A DNA stretch of 64,000 nt, taken from positions 44,638,333 to 44,702,332 of the forward strand of contig NC_092686.1 in NCBI RefSeq assembly GCF_964275005.1, given 5' to 3'. The notes below the pieces were generated by a model, which searched no databases, was not told the origin of the DNA, and saw nothing but the letters and a program-made list of their open reading frames with translations. Position numbers and translations under genes: made by a program. Every line of letters starts with the position of its first letter. Position 1 is the stretch's first letter. Below are positions 1-28,000 of the stretch, one piece after another. This DNA is from Diadema setosum. Its lineage: Eukaryota; Echinodermata; Echinoidea; Diadematoida; Diadematidae.

Positions 1-15641
<15,641 letters not shown>

Positions 15642-15850
15642 GAGCAATCATGGATGTGGAAACAAAACTAACAAATAAAAGAACATGCTTGAGAGACAGA
15701 GAGAATACGCTTTTTTTTTTCTCCACATGGTTTTGACCGATTCTACTGGAATTGCACAAAGCCAAGTCAGACTGGTTATTCATCGGCAAACCACGTTGGA
15801 ACAATTCAAGTTTTGCACTGAAGTGGTGAAAGCAATAAACTTCTGAGGGA
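15642..15850 (+). promoter_or_regulatory. RTCB 3' UTR with candidate poly(A) signals
   Basis: AATAAA occurs at 15675-15680 and 15834-15839 downstream of the stop codon. Which one is used cannot be decided from sequence. Confidence 0.5.
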
Positions 15851-17290
15851 GCTGTACTTGAAATTATCATGGCGAGATATGAAGTCAATATTTTGCATAT
15901 CGTTCACTAGGTCTGCATTGATTTGGTGTGAGTGGGGAGCTCTGATGTCAGTGATTTGAGTTTGTTCTCTGAGGTTATCTGGAGCATCTCTTTTGGATAC
16001 AGTTCGAAGTTAGCTGCAGAGGTGAATCTTATTGGACCATCCTTCCACGAATGAATAGCAACACATCGTCTAGACCTCACAACCACATCTTGGTGAAGTG
16101 AAGTGTTACACATACATTTAAATTCAACTCACATCGTATGACTACTCAGATGCTTTTTCCAGATGTTCCAGTTTTTGTTTTCCCTGTGATTATGTAGACC
16201 ACAAATTTCTATTTGCAGGGGACATTTTCCACCCATGTCCATTTTCTCACTGCCCAGTGGACTTGTCTGAATTTGTCAGCTGAGTTGCTTTTTACCACGT
16301 GGTAGGAAAAGTTTGCAATTATTCAAATTCAGTAAATTCTCCAGTCAAGTTGTTTTAATTGCAACTGATTGTCATATTGCCCTATATCGATGTAAAAGAG
16401 CACCGAATTGATCAGTGTTTAGTAGAAGCCATAATAAAAAGTCAAAGGCATACATATGTGAGCAAACTGTCAATCAGTTGCAGAGGTTGCAATTCTTCCA
16501 CAGATCAAGATAATGATCTTATACCTGTCAGTAAAAGGTCTGTAGTAAAGTACAGGGTATCAAATCTCACATGTCTTGGCTCTGAGCAATGTTTAGCTTA
16601 TGATCTTGAGACGGTATAATGAAATGGCCCTGCTTGAATGGGATGTTCCTGCAAATATATAGAAAACTTTCAAAAGGTATGAACAAGAGGTTACAAGGTC
16701 AATTCCATGTGCTGCCCTCTGATCTTTTGGTGGAGACTCTCAGAAAATTCAGGATATTACGGTCGAATGATACAAAGAAAGTATAAAGGGAATTTCACAT
16801 TTTGTTTTCTCATGTACATGTAAATGCCATCAAAAATAGTACTTAATACACTCATGTATACTTGATTTTACATTTTATATTAGAGTGATAGATGTCCATT
16901 ACAGGATCTTTACCATGTTAGAAGAATCAGGAAAGTTATTTTCATGGGGTTAAACCAGGGAAAGCTGCATCAAATGTAATCACAAATTTTCCAATTGATG
17001 ATATTGTAGTCAGTCATGTCTATCACTATAGTGGCAACAATCTGCTTCTATGATATTACCCTGAAGATCATACATGTGTCATATCTCGCAATACAAAAAG
17101 CAAGTTACAAACATACTACAGCCAGTGAAAATGAATTTTCTCTGGCAGTGCACCTTTTCTTGTTTTTTGTAGTCCTTGATTTATAAGAGAAGCAGTGAAT
17201 TATCTGACAATGTAGAACCATCAATAAAAGAGTCTTTATTTGAGAGTTTGCAATAGTTTCTACAGTATAAGTAACCATGTTGATTAGTAT
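15851..17290. other. Intergenic or distal 3' UTR, no feature seen
   Basis: AT-rich sequence without a supported exon, repeat or RNA gene. It could be a longer RTCB 3' UTR; AATAAA also occurs near 17223. Confidence 0.4.
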
Positions 17291-17308
17291 ATTATAAATG
17301 ATGCATCA

Positions 17309-17348
17309 CGCGTTACCCCGGGGTACCATAGTACCCCGGGTAACCGCG
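17309..17348. repeat. GC-rich 40-bp imperfect palindrome
   Basis: CGCGTTACCCCGGGGTACC followed after a few bases by GTACCCCGGGTAACCGCG. It contains CCCGGG and GGTACC palindromes in an otherwise AT-rich area. A related GGTACCCCGGGATACC block occurs near 17610, perhaps marking the ends of a ~330-bp element. Confidence 0.7.
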
Positions 17349-17508
17349 TTGTGTAGCGCCACCTCACGTCCACTCGAGGACAGCCAGAGAAAAATGCATG
17401 CACTGTGTGTGCATGTACATAGCATTCTCATGCCACTGCATGTTATACTATGCATGCATGGAAGGTGCGATACCACTAGCGTGTGCTTTAGTGTAGTGCA
17501 GTGCAATG

Positions 17509-17524
17509 GCTAGCGCGCGCTAGC
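17509..17524. repeat. 16-bp perfect palindrome GCTAGCGCGCGCTAGC
   Basis: A perfect two-fold symmetric word, CpG-rich, between the two CCCGGG blocks. Confidence 0.8.
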
Positions 17525-17689
17525 TCCAGCACCAAAATAATTCCCTCTTTTTGGCACCCAGGGTACAACCTTTTTAAAAAAATAATTCAACGAAATGGCT
17601 GATTTTTATTTGGTACCCCGGGATACCATTTATGTCATCAAATTGTCTAGCGGGAAAAAAAAAAAACACAAATCATGCCGTGAACAGTA

Positions 17690-17887
17690 CAGTGGACTCC
17701 CGTTGTAACGAAGTCCTCGGGACCGGCAGTTATCTTTCATTATATCAAAATTTTGTTATAACCGGACAAATAAACAATAAAAATTCATAAAGTGGATAAC
17801 GTTATGGCCCAAATTTCTACTTCGTTACAACTGGAATTTGTGTTAATAATTTTGTTATAACCGTGTTCATTGTACGGGAGTGCACTG
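17690..17887. mobile_element. Mariner/pogo-like MITE with TA target duplication
   Basis: 198 bp, starts CAGTGGACTCCCGTTGTAAC and ends CGGGAGTGCACTG, flanked by TA on both sides. The interior carries TTGTTATAAC words. TA duplication and CAGT...ACTG ends fit Tc1/mariner-pogo derivatives. Related copies are at 14968-15154 and about 49134-49330. Confidence 0.75.
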
Positions 17888-20800
17888 TATTCTGTAAACT
17901 GAGATAACTGTTTAAGTCATTGTTTCACATTATTGTCTCTATAAGTCATTGTCTTAAAGATGTAAACTTTTTATAGCATAGTCTGAAAGACCATCAGATG
18001 ATTTAAGAAGTGATAAAAGTAAGCTTTCAAACTTTGTGTCAAAATCTATTTGTTTCTCAATTTAAGTGCATTAGGTTTTTTGTCCCCCCTTTTTACAGTA
18101 TCTCTGGTATCTAGCACGACATATGCAATATGTCTTATCATTTCATGGTTACTACCAAGTTTCATTGATACATTTTATACCATGGAGGGTAACACACTGT
18201 TGATGAAATCAGCATGAAAGTGAATAGTTGCCAGATTACTGTTCTTTGTGCCATGTTTTTGTTTTTGTTTTTTCATTTTAATGCAATTCTTTGAAATATC
18301 TTTCTGTACCAAGAATTGGCCTAGCCTCACCCTTGTAAAGTGGAATTCAAACAATGGAGAAATTGTATCTCATTAACAAGTGTAGAAGCTGAAACTCTTT
18401 CATACATTACCCAGAGGGAAATAAAATGATATTCAGTTGGTACTCCTCCTTTGTCATCATTTCCTGAGGTGTACTTTGTTTACTGCTCAAATAGACAAAC
18501 TGAAAGAGCTTTTAAAGATTTGAAGGTATTTCTCATTGTCTTATCACACCAAGTGAGATTAAGATTATCCTTAGATTTACTTCTTTTCTGGAATATAATT
18601 ATAGAGTTTATATAAAAAAAAACAACAAACAAAATAAGGTTCTTGTTTCACAAGTCTATGGATCTTAGTGTTAGTCAGAGTTTTCTTCTCAAAAGTGAGG
18701 ACAATGTGGCCGAAGTGGCCAGAAGTGTGAAATAATCTTTGCATCATGCGCACAGTGTAGGTGTACCTTCGCTACGGGTGTGTGGATGTGGTGCAGACCA
18801 GAAGTGTCTGTGACTGAATGTACAGTGTATCTAGTATGTTGTGCGTGGGTGGGTGTATGTTCTGAATAGGGGCAAGCATATTGCCACAACACATACACAG
18901 TGTCATATTGTGAAGTATGATAGCTTTTTAGGTCTACCTCGATCACCATGTTTTAGTGGAAAAGTATGTACAGAAAGCTCACAGATAAAGCTTTAGTTTT
19001 ATGTTGAAATACAAAAATTCAGATAAGGCATCAAATTATTCAGGTAATCAGTAAATGGGGCAGTACACAAACACACATGCACACACAAGTCACCTCATTA
19101 CACATAGCACAACGATATGTCCTGACTAAAATAAATATTTATTCCTCTGGTATAAATTCAGTTGACACCTGTCCCCTTCCCGGTGTCACATACATGTACA
19201 TAAAAACATGTGTAACAATACTGCCATCACAAAATAGGCACGTACATGTAACTTGTTGAATACAAATAGCAATGAAAGAGTTAGAACAGTGGGTGTTATG
19301 AGTAAGGCTTTGGACAATTACAGATAAGCTTTGCCAATTAAATTTGTCTTCAAAACTGGTGGTAGTACAAGTGGTAGTACAGGTGGTACAGTAGTACAAA
19401 TGAACACAATTATCTAAAAATACAGAGGTATGGTATTACCAGGGCTTTGTGGAAGAACAAACACTGAAGAGGATACCCTGAGTAACGAAGACCGATTAAT
19501 TTTATACACTGTCTATCATAGCTTTCTGATTAGCTTATCCCAACTTCATAGCACTGTGGGCAAAGTATGACACAAACATGCTTTCAGCCCTGAATAAATG
19601 AAAGGGGGAAAAAGAAGAAGTATGGAATGCTTTGCATGGTTTGAATATCATCTCAAATACTCTGTACATATAAAGTGTAGTTGTATGGTAAGATATTGTC
19701 GTGCAAACAAACCAAATTCCTCTTTTGTTACTTATCATCATTTTTTTTTTTTTTTTTACGAGAGAGTCATACACAGTGATGACTACCACATCAAATAATG
19801 CCTCTCACACCATGTGAGGGCCACTGAGAGAAAGTGAGAGAGATAAAAAGAAAAGCACATTACCATACCTCACACGTGAGAATGACTAATATACGGTACA
19901 TGCTCTGGCAGTTTTCATAATATACAGCTACCAACAGCAGATCATCAGATTGGCTTGGGAATACTAATATTCAGGAGTTCAAGCATTTCCTGAATGCTTT
20001 GATATCTAAGCAATCATATGTGGAAATGGAAATGCGTATTTGTAAATTTGTGAATCAAAAAAGAGCTACCAATATGTTTTATTGGTACATTGTATGCCAA
20101 AATAACTCGGGGGGGGGGGGGGGGGAGGACATGCCTGTCCAACATTCTCTCCAATAAGACAATCTGACTTTAGTTTGCCTGACTAGAAAGACAGACATTC
20201 CCTACTTGGCTACATAACTGTGGCTAGAGATTGGCTTCAATCTTTTTGTAGCCATGTACAATGCTGGTACTGATGACTGCTGCTGGTTGCATGCTGTGCT
20301 GGTCGCAAACATTATCATCAGCTTTTGCAGCTTTTTCCCATTCCTTTTCCACAGCTCCAGTATAACTTCTGAACTCCCAAGAAGTATTTGAATAGATTTC
20401 ACTCATTAAAGATAAGAAAGTTACAAATTATTTTTCATCATCTTTACACATGCTCTTTACACCAGTAGAGCAGACAAGATATTCAAACTTTGCCAAGTTG
20501 ATGGATCATATACCCAGAATTAGATCATGACATAATATTCCACTTACAAAGAATTGTTTGCCCTTTTTTTCTAACAAAGTGGTTGAAAGCTAGTTTTTAC
20601 AGTTTTGTTTGCACATGATGGGTTCATTGAATCTCCCAAATAAAAGAGGATTTTAATTATGAAGTTGCTCAACCAACATAAATAACCATTTTGTTCAATT
20701 TTTCATGACAAAATATTGATGTTTTCTCACCAAAAACTTGAAAGTGACACCAAAGACACAATCACCATCAAATGAGACATTAGCATGTACCAGATACTTG

Positions 20801-20938
20801 GAATACATGCCCCACTGAGGTTTTCTTAGGCACTGTTTACAATTTGCTACACATTTGATGCTTCAGTAATTTCAGAAAAGTCAGGATTACAAATCACAAG
20901 TATACAAGAATACTTTGGTATGAATAAATCTTGCATGG
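17888..20938. other. Intergenic, no gene seen
   Basis: Holds a 17-base G run at 20109-20125, a short GGTRGTACA tandem near 19358-19398 and A/T homopolymers. None of the small open frames here has codon bias, domains or neighbouring splice sites that support a gene. Confidence 0.4.
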
Positions 20939-20942
20939 TTAA

Positions 20943-21270
20943 GGCCTCGGTCACAACCTGCCGTACATGTACTTGCAAGTGCGTGCTGTCTACTTGCAAA
21001 AACGTGGGCAAAATCTGGGGATCCGTATGTAGTAAGTACTGCCTCAGTACGGATTTTGGAGCATGCAGACACATCGTAGCACTTTTAGGACATGAAGAAC
21101 TTTTTCTGATTTTGGGCCCTACGGATTCATACTAAGTACGGGTTGATGTACATTTTTTGTACTTCCTGCTCTTGTCACTCTCTCTCCACATTTTCAGAAA
21201 AATGTGAATGTCGTGGTCTCCGCCAAAAACGTATGGACTATAAACATGCACAGTGGGTTGTGACCGAGGC
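20943..21270. mobile_element. TTAA-flanked foldback MITE (family C)
   Basis: 328 bp between TTAA at 20939-20942 and 21271-21274. Ends are GGCCTCGGTCACAACC and GGTTGTGACCGAGGC, nearly perfect inverted repeats. The interior contains ACGTAC/GTACGG words and no coding region. Confidence 0.85.
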
Positions 21271-21274
21271 TTAA

Positions 21275-24200
21275 AACTTACCTTCAGAATAAAAATATTC
21301 TGGATATGCAGAGTGTAAATAACAACACATTGAAAGCACCACTACTATTGTAGCATGGATATGCTATAGCTCTCTCTTTTTTCTCTAGTTTATGAACCCC
21401 ACGGTACTGGCAGTTCCAAGCCAAAAAAGAACTAACATGATGCTTTCAAATTCCATAAGTTCAGCAGCATTCCCATTTTTCAAGCCTCTTGGATAGTTCT
21501 TTCTGTACAATGAATAAATGCTTTTAAATATTTCATAAACCTGAAAGCACCGAATACAAGATAACAACAAACCCTGTATACTAGAATAAAAGTATATCAG
21601 CAATGAAGCACCAGATCAAATGGCAGGCAGGTATGCAGAGGAGGAAAGCTACACGCATGGCTTGGCCTGCATTACCAGTATCTTCTGGTACACTGTATTA
21701 AAGTACAATGGGCTTGATGGCTTAGGCCTTTTTCCTTTCAAGATTCTGATACTTATCCAAAGAGTTGCATACACGTAGGACCGGCCAGGTACAGGTGTAT
21801 GTGTAGATAAGTGGTGAACTCCTAAGAATCGCATTGCACTTGTAACCACTATGCGCAGGGGTGTAGAGAAAAAAACAAAACAACATAACATGCAAGGAAC
21901 ACAATCTTGACTGGGCTTGCATGTACACTCTCCAGCAACGCTTTAAATGCATATACAGTATGACACAAAGTAACATGTGAAGAATATGCACTTGCTCTTT
22001 GTAATGCTCAAGTTGATACACTAACATCTTATACTTTATGGGTTTATCTCCTCAATGTTTCTTTGCCTTTCTTTCTGTTCAGTTCAAATCAACCAAAATG
22101 CAATATGAACAGCTGGAGAAACCATTAACTTCAGTACATTACAAGTGCTAATATGTAATACCACAAAAAGAAAAAAAAAAGAAAAGAAAAGAAAAGGTGC
22201 ATATTATCTAGAAAAATGGACACTGTGCCTTTCACTACAAATTTAAAAGATCCATGTTTTTATTTACTGATGAATCTTTCTTCATTTCTATTTTGATTTT
22301 TTTTTTCTGACCAAGCAATATACACTACAATTGTACACTACACTTCCCCCTATGTGAAGGAAAGGTGGGATGTTTCATGAAACTCACATAGAAATTGCTT
22401 CTTGTCTTTCTTACTGACAAAATGGTCACTGGTTGTACTACACTGTACACTGTAGTATCTTTTCACTCGACAGTCTCTGCGAGAATAATGACGAATTGTT
22501 AGATCATAACCATTTTTTCCTTGGCTGCCACATCGGACACTTAGAGCACATTTTATCTATACAAATGTCAACACCAATATCAAGATACTTGACATCTTAC
22601 AAATCTCAATCAATTCAACAGAAATATGCCTGAATTGCTTGCTTTGTCATCTTGACGGTGCATATTGCTCGACATAAATTGTAGATACAAATGCAGTACA
22701 AAATGATAAATATGAAAGACCATCGGACATTACACATTCAGATAAATGTATGCGTAGCATGGAATTCTGGATGATGAATACACAGCAGACTTTTGAATAA
22801 TTTAGAATGGATAAAGAACTGAATGAGAGTATTTACATACAAGTGTAATGGCACAGTGTGCAGAAAGTGCTATTAAATGGTTGCATAATACAATGAATTA
22901 ACACACATTAGTAAAGAAGAAAGCACATAAGCTGATTACATGTACATGGTACGAGATGGCCACTTTTTTTTTTGTCCTGTTTCAGCAGGGCTCCCGCTTC
23001 AGCAGTGGCTGGTTTTGACCCATGTAAACCAACAGACATGAAACCCAGTATGTGGGCATTACACTAAACCACGCACAGTATTAAACCATAATCAATGAAA
23101 AAAGTAGACATGTGCTATGACAAGCAGAAATAAAATGAAAATAAAAAAGGACACAGAAGTTTTATAGTTCGGGCATATACATCACTGGAACAAACCTTCT
23201 TTCATTTGATCCATAAAAACAACTCTTTTCATCTTGAGAGTTCACAGTACATAATATCTAGTCATGATGCCTATGACCCTGCCTATGCAAAGGAGGAGGC
23301 AGTGCTGTTAGGTTACATTGTAAGAATATGCTTCCATTATATCACTTGAATGAACAACAAGCACATACGACAGCTTATTAGTGATGAACACCTTACTCTC
23401 ATTATTTGTCCCTCTTTCCTTCACTGTCTGTCACACACACACACCTGTCCACAAAAACAATTGTGCAAAGAGGGAGAATTCGGGCAGCACATAGGGAAGG
23501 TGAATTTCAACACTCGCACTAAAGGGGTGGTTAGTGTACAGGTATTGTCGAAGCCGAGGACACTAAATATGACCGCCTGCACTACATCCTATACTGCCTA
23601 ACAGCAATGATGTTTGGACTGTGCAATTGGCAGAGTCTACTAGTATCTGAAAATGGTTAAAAAATAACCCTTCTAGGAAGGAAATAAAAACAATGTGATT
23701 ATTTCCAAGGATTTACTTATCCTTTTTAGACAATAGTGATAGTCAACAGAAGCGTTTCAGCCTAAATATGCCTCGAAAAAGTGAATAGTTCTGATGAAGC
23801 AGTGAAAAAAAACACATAAAAGGTTTGTTCCATCGAGGGGATTTGCACAATAGCACAAAAAGAGTTAAGAAGCTAATTAAATTACAACAAAATGCAGAGC
23901 ATTTGTCTTGAGGCACCTTGATCCTATCAAGCACAGTGCAAACAGTCAGTTTACGATGACTTTGAAACAACCATTTTGTGTAGGTATACAACTTGCTGGG
24001 TTTAGATTTCTTCACATTTGGTAAGACATTGATTTATAGGCATCTCCTCAATGCTCTGTACGACAACATACTAAAATTACTTCATGTGCAATACAGCACA
24101 TTTGAATGATTGGCTTGAACATATTTCACATGATTAAAATATGATACCTCAGATACTCTTTAGGGAGGCACATAATGACATATGACAAATTGCCATTTAC

Positions 24201-24380
24201 AGTTTTCAAGCTCCTTCATCCTTCTTGAATTTGCCACCAACAATATAAGATCATCTCAGCTTGTTGGTCTCCATTCTATCTTCAAAATGTTGCACATAAA
24301 TTATGCAGCTCTTGAAAAGTACAAGCAAATTCATTTTTGTAACTATTGTGCCAAGATTTAGTTATTTGCAGTCACGCAAT
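21275..24380. other. Intergenic, no gene seen
   Basis: AT-rich, with a purine-rich A/G tract near 22165-22197 and no supported exon. It could include the 3' UTR of the minus-strand gene ending at 25081, but no cleavage site is evident. Confidence 0.35.
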
Positions 24381-24382
24381 CC

Positions 24383-24967
24383 CATACCTTGGTGCTACAT
24401 ACACTCATTATGGATGGTTGCACCACAACAGAAATCAAGAGCAGGCTGCCCCTGGCATCATCCACTATGACAAATCTGACCAAAATATATAGAAACAAGA
24501 ACATCACTTTCCCAACCGAGCTGAAGCTCTACAGATCACTGGCTGCAGGGTCCATCCTGCTGTATAGCTGCGAAGGCTGGACCTGGACAGCTGAGATTAC
24601 CATGAGGATCCAGTCATTTGGAACCATGAGATTCAGCCATCTCCTAGGCATCTCTTGGGCAGAAAGGAAAACAAGTTAGTTTGTCTGTGATCAAACTACT
24701 CTCTTGTTGGGTCCTCAGGAACCCCTCTTTGGAATTGTAAAGAGGAGGAAACTATCTTGGTTTGGACCCTATAATCCTGTCACAACACTATCCAAGACAA
24801 TCATGCAAGGAACATTGGAAGGTGGCAGAAGCAGAGGTAGACAGGCCAAGTGCTTGATGGACAACATTAACGAATGGACACAACTTGAGAGCAGCCTTGG
24901 TTACACTGTTGTGCAGCACAGAGGACAGACAGTTGGCGACACCCGATCTCCTCAGTTTTTTACATAA
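24383..24967 (+). pseudogene. LINE reverse transcriptase, C-terminal fragment
   Basis: The translation shows the typical end of a non-LTR retrotransposon ORF2: an EIKSRLPLASS-like segment, KLYRSLAAGSILLYSCEGWTW (the LYxS...LLYGCExWT motif), RIQSFGTMRFSHLLGISW, then KRRKLSWFG and TLEGGRSRGRQAK. An in-frame TAG separates the two halves near 24675, and YLGAT just upstream is in another frame, so there is at least one frameshift near 24400. The polymerase and endonuclease parts are absent. It is a dead 5'-truncated LINE copy lying just downstream of the minus-strand EGF/PPxY gene, in opposite orientation. The clade is not certain; the tail resembles RTE/Jockey-like invertebrate elements. Confidence 0.75.
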
Positions 24968-25080
24968 TACTCCTCTACCTTGGACTTATTGGGTCATGAG
25001 ATGAATGAATGAATCCCAAACTGTAGCCAAAGCCAGAATCATGACTGGTACATTTGATGCACAGGATTTCCGGAGTATCT

Positions 25081-28000
25081 TCAGCACTGCTCTTCATCGC
25101 TTATACAGCATGCTAAGTTGTCGACACCATCAGATACTAGTACATGCTGTGCTGCCATTGTTGTGGTTCCACTCGCATGGGATCCAGCGCTACCACTAAT
25201 AGTGCGGATGCTCTCCATTCCATCCCCTCTTGGCTGGATACCCTGTGCTTCCTGCTCAGCCAGACATGCCGCATTCTTCATCCAATCCTCATACGACGGC
25301 GGGGCATCCAACTCCAAGCTCACGCTAACGCTACCACCCGGGCCTGGGACGTCCAGCTCGATGCACTCGTAGCTACCGGTGGAATCAAAGTGTAGGACTG
25401 CTGCATACGAGGGTGGGCCTTCATCGTGAATGATTTCCTCTCGCACAACCTCCCGTGGTTCGTCACCACTGCTGTTGTCTGCACTGTTGGCATGCTGTGC
25501 TCTCTTTGAGGCTTGCTCTGTTGTCAAACACAAAGAAACAAGGGTCTCTTTCACAATCATGAGCAAGTGATTACACATAAGCTACAAATGCATAGGGGCA
25601 ATTCCGCGGTTAGTAACGTTACATTTGAACACATTTTGATATTTATTTTTACTACTAAATCACCATTTATTCATTTCAAGTCAAAATCATGATAAAAACA
25701 TGTTCATCCTTCCCAGGTTTATGATATAGAAAAGAATGAATACAATCCAATAAATATTAGAATTGCCATGGCAACTAAAAGGGCTGGTTAGTAACGTTAC
25801 GAAAAAAGGACATGGCAAAAAAATCAATGTCTTGTAACAAAAAGTGTGCAAAAATTCAAGTTACTTCTACGTATTGCAGTAATCTCAACTCTTGCATCAT
25901 GACAAATGTTCACGCAAATATTTTTAGCAGTTCGACCGATAATTTATTAGCTAGACCCCCAAAAGCATGGTCAGTAACGTTACGGTTAGTAACGTTACAT
26001 TTGTCCGGAGTAATTCTGCAGGTCATTTCACCCTTTTGTACATGCAATTGACAAAATGTCACAAGACTTCTGGAGTATTCAAATGTATTCATCTTTTACC
26101 CTTTAGCAAAATTTTGAGAAAAAATTTTCAAAGGAACCCACTGTAATTTGCATTTAAGTGAATTTCAGCGTCCCCAGTCCCACGTGTACATTTTAAATGA
26201 TGGTTTTAGATCTCGCAAAACCAATAAATACGAAAAATAAAATCTACTGAATTTGAGAGACCTTAATGATTGGTGGCAACATCCATGGTATTGGTTGATA
26301 CCTAAATTAAAGGTAGGGAATCCCATTTGCATGCCTTAAATGAAGAGTTGTATAAATACAGTGGTATGTTGAAGAGAGTATCATTTTAGAAACTCCCATA
26401 AAGTATTGAAAGTGGAAGGTAACATTTAGTACATTTTTATTGACCGTTAGATTTTGAACTGAATTTTTTTCGGGGCTCACCGTAAATTCCAGTACATTAC
26501 TAGGCTACCTTTGCAGACCCATGCACTGCACGTGTGTCCAACATGTATATTTTGTGAAGAAAGTTCATCAAAACTTACAAACATTTCTTTATACATTCTT
26601 GCCACACACTCTATATGTTATTACATCAGCTCTTATACTTTTAGATTTGTGTTTATAGATAAAAAAATACAGAAGACTGCAACAAAAAGGCTTAAGTGTG
26701 GCTGACACACAGAACTACTGAGTAGTTGAGTTTTGTGCATTATTCAAATTGTAGATAACTGTTGACTTCCAAATTTCTCAGCAGTGGCCTAAACAAGTCC
26801 CCTGAGGTTCATATTCAATGTTTTGCTGCATTTTGGGAGGTCTGTAAAAGGTATCCCCTACCTTTAAAGAGTAAGATAAAGAGACACATTTCCTATATCC
26901 ATGTCATGTCCCCCTACACACTGACTGTGGAATTGCCCATAGATGTATTGCGGCATACAGCAAAGCACTGCATGCGTTGTGTCAAATCTATTGGTTGGAA
27001 ATGCCATCTATGCAGGACAAACGTGAGAATTGATAAACTCAATACAAATACACTCACAGCTTGGTAATCAATGGACCTGGAAATGATTTACTAAGCATCC
27101 TCTTAAACACATAACTATTATGAAAGTTAATTTCACAACACAAACATCCAGTAGAACAAAAAATGTAAATAACCCATAAGAAATAAATGGTAAATACACT
27201 TTCCTGTCTTTTCCACAATGCATCGCAGAGGAAAGATTTTTGTCCATTTAGATGTATGCCAATTATATGTATACTTTTTACAGTAAATATCAAAAAGCCA
27301 GTTCGGGGTTCCACGTTGAGCATGAGCAGAAAAAGGTCATCAGTACCGGCAGAGCATGTTGGTTTTTTATTCATTGAGATCAGCATCTGTGATGTAATGA
27401 TTATTCAAGTGATCATTACGAGTGGTGCTTGCCAGCACATCCACCTGACAGCAAAAGCGGTATTTGACAATATCAACAGAAAAAAATTGTTAATACATTC
27501 AATGCAAAATAATGAAATGGATGCTTTCCAAAGTGCTAATTCATGGATCATTCTGGTCACCTGGTCTACGCAAGTTCATTCTTTGTTTGAACATGACTGA
27601 TGAATTCCATAAATTGTTACGTTGGGTAAGCTGAAATACCTTCTCTCGCTTGAAAACTCGTGGAGTGCCTAATCAACTGAGAAAGATTTTAGAAGAAAGG
27701 TCATTTGTACCGATGTGCCCATGAGCTAACCCCGAACTGGCTTATAAGGAGAAAAAGGGGGGGGGGGGGGGGGAGGATTTGAAAAGAAAACCGTATGATG
27801 AGGAGTTTGCGAAAGATACTCACTGGAATGTACTCCGTAGCAACACACTATCAACCATGACGCTGGTGGCAATATACAGATCAGGACTATGACCAAGGCA
27901 TTGACAACTGCAGATAAAAATGAGATTAAAAACAAACAAACAAACAAAAATTCACCAAGTTCATCATGAAAGAAAGCACTGCTTAACAGTAATCAGGACA

